From positions 1-15,601 of the forward strand of contig JAUWTT010000030.1 of the NCBI GenBank assembly GCA_030614585.1: a stretch of DNA of 15,601 nucleotides. The letters run 5' to 3'. This document shows positions 15,384 through 15,601 of this stretch, one piece after another. Position numbers and translations under genes: made by a program. The DNA comes from Acidobacteriota bacterium (GTDB lineage: Bacteria; Acidobacteriota; UBA6911; RPQK01; JAPXNP01). A model generated the notes under the pieces. That model was given only the letters and a program-made list of their open reading frames with translations, did no database searches and was not told the origin of the DNA. How positions within the stretch are numbered: position 1 is the stretch's first letter; every line of letters starts with the position of its first letter.

Positions 15384-15396
15384 CCGTAAGGTCAAA
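15379..15396. repeat. hairpin with GTAA tetraloop at the end of the toxin gene
   Basis: TTTGACC (15379-15385) pairs perfectly with GGTCAAA (15390-15396) around a GTAA loop, a GNRA-type tetraloop in RNA. The toxin stop codon lies inside the 5' arm. It may act as a weak terminator or as 3'-end protection. Only a short AT stretch follows, without a real U-run. Confidence 0.4.
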
Positions 15397-15398
15397 AT

Positions 15399-15600
15399 TC
15401 TCAGCCGACTCCTAAACTCCTTGAGAAGGAGACTTTAGGCGGTAGAATAGTCCGAGATTTCGACCGACCTGTGCCGCCGGTTTGACGGCTTCTGCAGACT
15501 CGATTAGACGCCCGAGCATACGATTCAGGCACTCCGACCTGAGCGATGCGAACAGCAAGATCGACACCTTCTTGGCGAATCCGCGGCCGACCCACGGAAC
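15399..15600 (-). pseudogene. possible degenerate gene fragment running off the window
   Basis: Two minus-strand frames are open from the window edge. One reads VGRPRIRQEGVDLAVRIAQ at its start (about 15541-15597). Its EGVDLAVRI resembles the effector domain of LysR regulators, while GRPRI resembles a transposase linker. The other frame runs to a TAG near 15416 with LNRMLGRLIESAEAV and GRNLGLFYRL. A frameshifted remnant would explain both, but too little is present to decide. No product is assigned. Confidence 0.25.
15411..15439. repeat. 12-bp interrupted hairpin downstream of the toxin gene
   Basis: CCTAAACTCCTT (15411-15422) pairs with AAGGAGACTTTAGG (15426-15439), leaving a two-base bulge and a GAG loop. 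It is a strong structure for this AT/GC balance and could terminate transcription from either side. No T-run follows, so function is unproven. Confidence 0.45.
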
Positions 15601-15601
15601 G

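Noticed and set aside
15541..15597. Transposase reading of GRPRIRQE at the right edge
   Set aside because: Only about eight residues fit, and the sequence that follows does not continue into an integrase-core pattern; kept only as an alternative for the edge fragment.

Overview
Bacterial chromosomal DNA of moderate to high GC. No rRNA, tRNA or CRISPR array was seen. Gene content (LytS/LytTR two-component pair, MacB-like ABC operon, GH3 and GH36-like glycosidases, remnants of an SSS symporter and a DegT-type aminotransferase) suggests an environmental Gram-negative polysaccharide degrader, perhaps Acidobacteriota or the Planctomycetota/Verrucomicrobiota group. This is inferred from gene types only; the phylum is not secure.

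Left part (1-7230, all genes on minus). After a 312-base gene-free edge with compact GC-rich hairpins lies a tight six-gene operon. In transcription order it encodes a multi-pass sensor histidine kinase (7230-5212), a LytTR response regulator (5211-4480), two different FtsX/MacB-type permeases (4475-3318 and 3321-2164), a HlyD/MacA-type adaptor (2137-1007) and an ABC ATPase (1014-313). Junctions are 0, 4, -4, 26 and -8 bases. The set looks like a self-regulated ABC export or envelope-stress module: the kinase senses something at the membrane and the LytTR protein probably drives the transporter genes.

Middle part (7231-11081, minus). A 391-base gene-free gap is followed by a membrane-anchored clan GH-D (GH36-like) glycosidase (9838-7622) and a DUF4143-type AAA ATPase (11081-9906). 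An identical 10-base direct repeat flanks the ATPase gene, as if it had been inserted as a unit.

Right part (11082-14700, minus) is a decaying carbohydrate-use locus. It reads LacI-type regulator (C-terminal part only, with an in-frame stop), intact secreted GH3 protein, sodium/solute symporter reduced to its first ~22 and last ~58 codons, and DegT/DnrJ-type aminotransferase reduced to its first ~61 codons. The GH3 protein departs from the family at two active-site positions. A plus-strand Phd/PIN (VapC-like) toxin-antitoxin pair (14758-15383) sits where the LacI gene breaks off. The last ~200 bases hold two hairpins and a possible degenerate gene fragment on minus.

Main points of interest: the internally deleted symporter, the truncated aminotransferase next to a possibly inserted ATPase, the altered GH3 active site, and the kinase-regulator-exporter operon.
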